DNA of 64,000 nt from Dendrolimus kikuchii. Taxonomy: Eukaryota > Arthropoda > Insecta > Lepidoptera > Lasiocampidae. Below are positions 1-64,000 of this stretch, in pieces. Position numbers and translations under genes: made by a program. Location of the stretch: NCBI GenBank assembly GCA_019925095.2, contig CM034401.1, forward strand, positions 11,691,338 to 11,755,337. The letters are read 5' to 3'. The notes under the pieces were generated by a model. The model worked only from the letters and a program-made list of their open reading frames with translations. It had not been told where the DNA came from and searched no databases. The number at the start of each line of letters is the position of its first letter. The first letter of the stretch is position 1.

Positions 1-836
1 GAGCTAAGACTCAAGCTCAAGGGGTGGAAGTGATAAATGGCATCACGTCAGAAGTAGCTTCAGTGAACCTGCAGCCCACCTCTCTACACCCTTTAGCCAC
101 TCACACCCATATTGCCCCTGTCTTCTATGGCATTTTTTGGGGCCCATGCAGGGAGTGGCGACTCACCGTCTGCCCATTTTTCCATGTTTCCTGAACATTG
201 CGACGAGCAGACGCCATACCCCATATTCCCATACCCCTAGTACCACTAGCACTTCACCTCAATAGCCCTGTACTTTTTGTCCTCATTTCCCACAATAGTC
301 GTAGGACTATTGTGGGAAATGAGGACAAGCCCCGGCCAGTCTACACTGGCCACACTACACTTATTTATTTTATTTATTTATTTCACACAACAGAATACAA
401 CCATAAATAAATCTAAGTATTTTTAATACAATTTTAAAATCTAAGTCGTATTCCTAAACCTTTGAATACAGTAAATTCAAAATACAGATATAGCGTTACA
501 TAAACATACATAATAGTATACCATACAGTAGTTTAGATTCTATGAAATGTTTGTTGATAACAAAAGAATTAATATATGCCAGAGAAATTTGTTGCTCTAA
601 TCAATCGCTTAAACTCTCTAGTGTTACCATTAAATATATCTAATAATAATAATAATTAAACTAAGTCTTTCTTTAAAATAAATGTCATAAAAATCCAAAG
701 TTATCCACTAGTTAGTAATAATTAATACATTGTGTGCTTCCATAGTCATTTCAAATCTGTCACTAAAATCACAATTATTAATAACCAGCCCTATGAATTT
801 ATTTAATAATATGGGAAGTGAAAACTCTGTACCTGT
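1..836. other. intron or flank, AT-rich, no gene seen
   Basis: No coding exon recognised. This is probably intron of the ABCC gene, between the exon at 2990-3088 and NBD2 exons outside the window. The first 240 bases are less AT-rich than the rest. A perfect hairpin lies at 279-326. I see no NBD2 motifs on either strand. Confidence 0.5.
279..326. repeat. perfect 22-bp hairpin with a 4-base loop
   Basis: Bases 279-300 are exactly reverse-complementary to 305-326, with the loop GTAG at 301-304. The arms contain CATTTCCCACAATAG and its complement. It belongs to no element I recognise. The same layout (22-26 bp arms, 4-base loop) recurs at 5403-5458 and 40019-40074, which suggests a templated inverted insertion. 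Confidence 0.9.
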
Positions 837-1094
837 TAATATTTTCTTAAGTTTTCGCGACTTGTATACATAATAAAACTACATTTTAACGGTTTTAAGC
901 GCGGTAATTTTATTTGATTTTGGTTTTTCCGACGTTTCGGCCACTTTTCAAATAAAACTTTAACAATCAATACTCGTTGACACTTGACATCTTTGTCTTC
1001 CGTGATCACGGCCACTGAAAAGTGGCCGAAACGTCAGAAAAACCAAAATCAAATAAAATTACCGCGCTTAAAACCGTTAAAACGTAGTTTTATT
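837..1094. mobile_element. fold-back element, copy A1, with 11-bp target duplication
   Basis: Long inverted arms at about 872-950 and 1014-1094 share TTTTAACGGTTTTAAGCGCG, then GGCCGAAACGTC and AAAACCAAAATC. The outer end starts AATATTTTCTTAAG at 837. The 11-base string CTGTACCTGTT occurs directly before (826-836) and after (1095-1105), which fits a target-site duplication. There is no coding capacity. Relatives lie at 3158-3963, 41595-41682 and 55194-55262. Confidence 0.75.
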
Positions 1095-1469
1095 CTGTAC
1101 CTGTTTTTAAGAATATTGCAACTCTGGAGGAAAATGAGTTTGGCATCAAGTTAAAGTTCATATAAAGAAGAAGTGCAGAAAGATGTAGTCTATCTATAAT
1201 AAACATATTAAATTATAACTTTTAATTTTTTAAGTCTTACTGACAATGTCAAATATAACATATCTGTGATCAAGCAGTCGCACAAAGTAGAGATTAATGC
1301 CAAAAAAATTGAATGTAGTCAACATACCATACTTAATGTATTAAGTAAGGCCGAATTTAGACAACAGCGACCACTAGCACCTATATTTTATTGAATTTAA
1401 TATATTATATTATAGCTTAAGATATCATTGGACGGTCTTATAATTAAATGTAATTTCTTCTAGATAACC
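1095..1469. other. intron segment, nothing recognised
   Basis: AT-rich sequence between a fold-back element and a LINE fragment. No exon, RNA gene or repeat structure seen. Confidence 0.5.
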
Positions 1470-2512
1470 TTAGAATGGTTCGAAAAGTTTGCAGGCGTGG
1501 GCCCCCCTCACGAGGCCTCTTCCATTGCCGGGGATTCATCCTCCGGCATCATCATGCTCTCTTTGGCGTGGGGCGGTCTGTAACGCGCCCCACGGGAGGA
1601 GAGATGAGCGCGCGCGGAACACTCGCGCTCTCATCTCGACGGCATATGCGGGTGAGTGAGAACCCCTATACCCCAAGGGGCCCCACCCGCGCCGTCCGCT
1701 TACGGTGGCCGAAGGTCGAAATCCGCCCTCCGGCGTCGGCGCGTCCTCCTTTGGCGGGAGCGGAGCAAAGATGTCCGCTCACGCTCCCGCTCCGCCTCCT
1801 CCTTCGCAAGCATAACGCGCTCGCAGAAGGAGGAGACGGCGTCCCATCCGGTTGAGCTCCCGACCATGGTGCGTACCACGGCCGGGAGCGAGAGGTCAAA
1901 TCCGGTGACGGCGACGAGGTCTCGGCGCTGCTCTGTCCAGGCAGAACACTCCTGGAGTGTGTGCAGCGCCGTATCCTCGTCGCCGGTGTCGCAATGATGG
2001 CACCCTGACGTCGGCTCACGGCCTAGGCGACACAGGTACCTCCCGAAGCAGCCATGCCCCGAGAGGACCTGTGTCAGCCGAAACGTCAGGGTGCCGTGTC
2101 TACGTTTTATCCAGTCTAGCAGGACGGGCCTCACCGCTTCAATGGTGGCGAGGCCCGCGCTGGGGTGTCTGAGGCGTTCTTCCCAGACCACCATGGCGAC
2201 GTCGCGGAGCTCCGACCGGCAGGCCTCTGTTTCCTGAGGCGCCGGTCTCGTGCCCCTGACCAGGGCCTCCTTGCGCCACTGGTATAGCGACGCGAGGACC
2301 CTGGCTTCGAGGTCCCATGGTGGGGATCCGGCGAGTAGCGAGGCCGCTTCGAAGGACACCGTACGGTATCCCCTTATCGCCCTTACGGCCAGTATTCGCT
2401 GCGCTTGCCGCAGCAAGACTATATTTCTGGCCGCCAGGCGGTCAGCCCATACGGGGGCCCCATATAGGGCCATAGACCGCAAAATTGCTCCATCTCGGTC
2501 AAGTCTCATCAA
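1470..2512 (-). mobile_element. 5'-truncated R1-like non-LTR retrotransposon
   Basis: A GC-rich island in AT-rich intron. It holds the last 270 codons of a LINE ORF2 (2512 to 1700) and a GC-rich 3' untranslated part down to about 1470. The 5' side stops abruptly near 2512, the usual result of incomplete target-primed reverse transcription. The clade (R1-like) is inferred from the C-terminal Cys-His motif and base composition; related clades are possible. Boundaries are approximate. Confidence 0.7.
1700..2512 (-). pseudogene. LINE ORF2 C-terminal part with CCHC motif
   Basis: An open frame of about 270 residues starting inside a reverse transcriptase thumb/connection region (ALYGAPVWADRLAARN resembles the AxYGAxxW motif after the RT domain). 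Near the C terminus is a Cys-x2-Cys-x9-His-x4-Cys cluster (CHHCDTGDEDTALHTLQEC), typical of R1-group LINEs. The end is very arginine-rich. The endonuclease and catalytic RT motifs are absent, so the copy is dead on arrival although its frame is open. The overlapping plus-strand frames are shadows of this GC-rich stretch. Confidence 0.75.

Positions 2513-64000
<61,488 letters not shown>

Noticed and set aside
1010..1045. Hammerhead-ribozyme-like CTGAAAAG...GAAACGTC in the fold-back family
   Set aside because: GAAAC-GTC is reminiscent of hammerheads in Penelope-like elements, but the conserved CTGANGA core is not kept (CTGAAAA, TTGAAAA or CTAAAAA in the copies) and no stem II can form.

Overview
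The window comes from an insect, very probably a moth or butterfly. Introns are AT-rich and packed with transposable elements of types common in Lepidoptera: Helitrons with a GC hairpin and a CTAG end, mariner, maT and Tc1 elements, Jockey-, I-, R1- and RTE-like LINEs, and short interspersed repeats. I see no bacterial or viral gene organisation. The species cannot be named from the sequence.

One host gene runs across almost the whole window on the minus strand: an ABC transporter of subfamily C, of the long MRP1 (ABCC1) type with a TMD0 domain. I could place 22 coding exons by splice sites, reading phase and protein family: the TMD0 exon at the right edge (63758-64000), the L0 linker and TMD1 (60236 down to 48369), part of NBD1 (47216-47413, 38308-38441, 35554-35764), the linker (33912-34028, 30438-30544), TMD2 (29664 down to 4300) and the start of the segment before NBD2 (2990-3088). 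The N-terminal residues lie beyond base 64000, and NBD2 lies to the left of base 1.

Three things about this gene stand out. (1) The last TMD1 exon is present as two phase-matched versions (49695-49844 and 49252-49398). (2) A TMD2 exon is also present as two versions (21631-21854 and 17759-17979). This mirrors the two variable internal exons (4 and 8) reported for Drosophila Mrp1. (3) I cannot find the NBD1 exon that should carry the Q-loop between 47216 and 38441. The flanking exons would still join in frame without it.

The introns, from left to right: a fold-back element and an R1-like LINE (0.8-2.5 kb); a second, larger fold-back element (3.2-4.0 kb); a nearly full-length but broken Jockey LINE (4.6-9.1 kb); a DDE transposon with 35-bp terminal repeats (9.3-11.3 kb); a complete-ended hAT relic (11.4-13.8 kb); a Helitron (14.2-15.5 kb); a repeat with a nested mariner (18.8-20.9 kb); an I-type LINE with an open RNase H frame (24.1-25.6 kb); two abutting mariners (26.3-28.6 kb); a Helitron carrying a nested maT element (31.3-33.7 kb); a Jockey fragment split by a solo LTR, followed by a 9-bp-TSD MITE (34.2-35.4 kb); a second solo LTR (36.8-37.3 kb); Helitron, maT, Tc1, RTE and Helitron pieces in series (40-46.5 kb); and a second mariner copy (53.8-55.1 kb). 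From 57 to 64 kb the introns are much poorer in recognisable elements.

The most useful mechanistic signals are short, nearly perfect hairpins with 4-base loops, one of which can be read as a 33-base templated inverted insertion into a LINE frame, and a fold-back element family with 11-13 bp target duplications, one copy of which sits in a Helitron whose sister copies in this window show the empty site.
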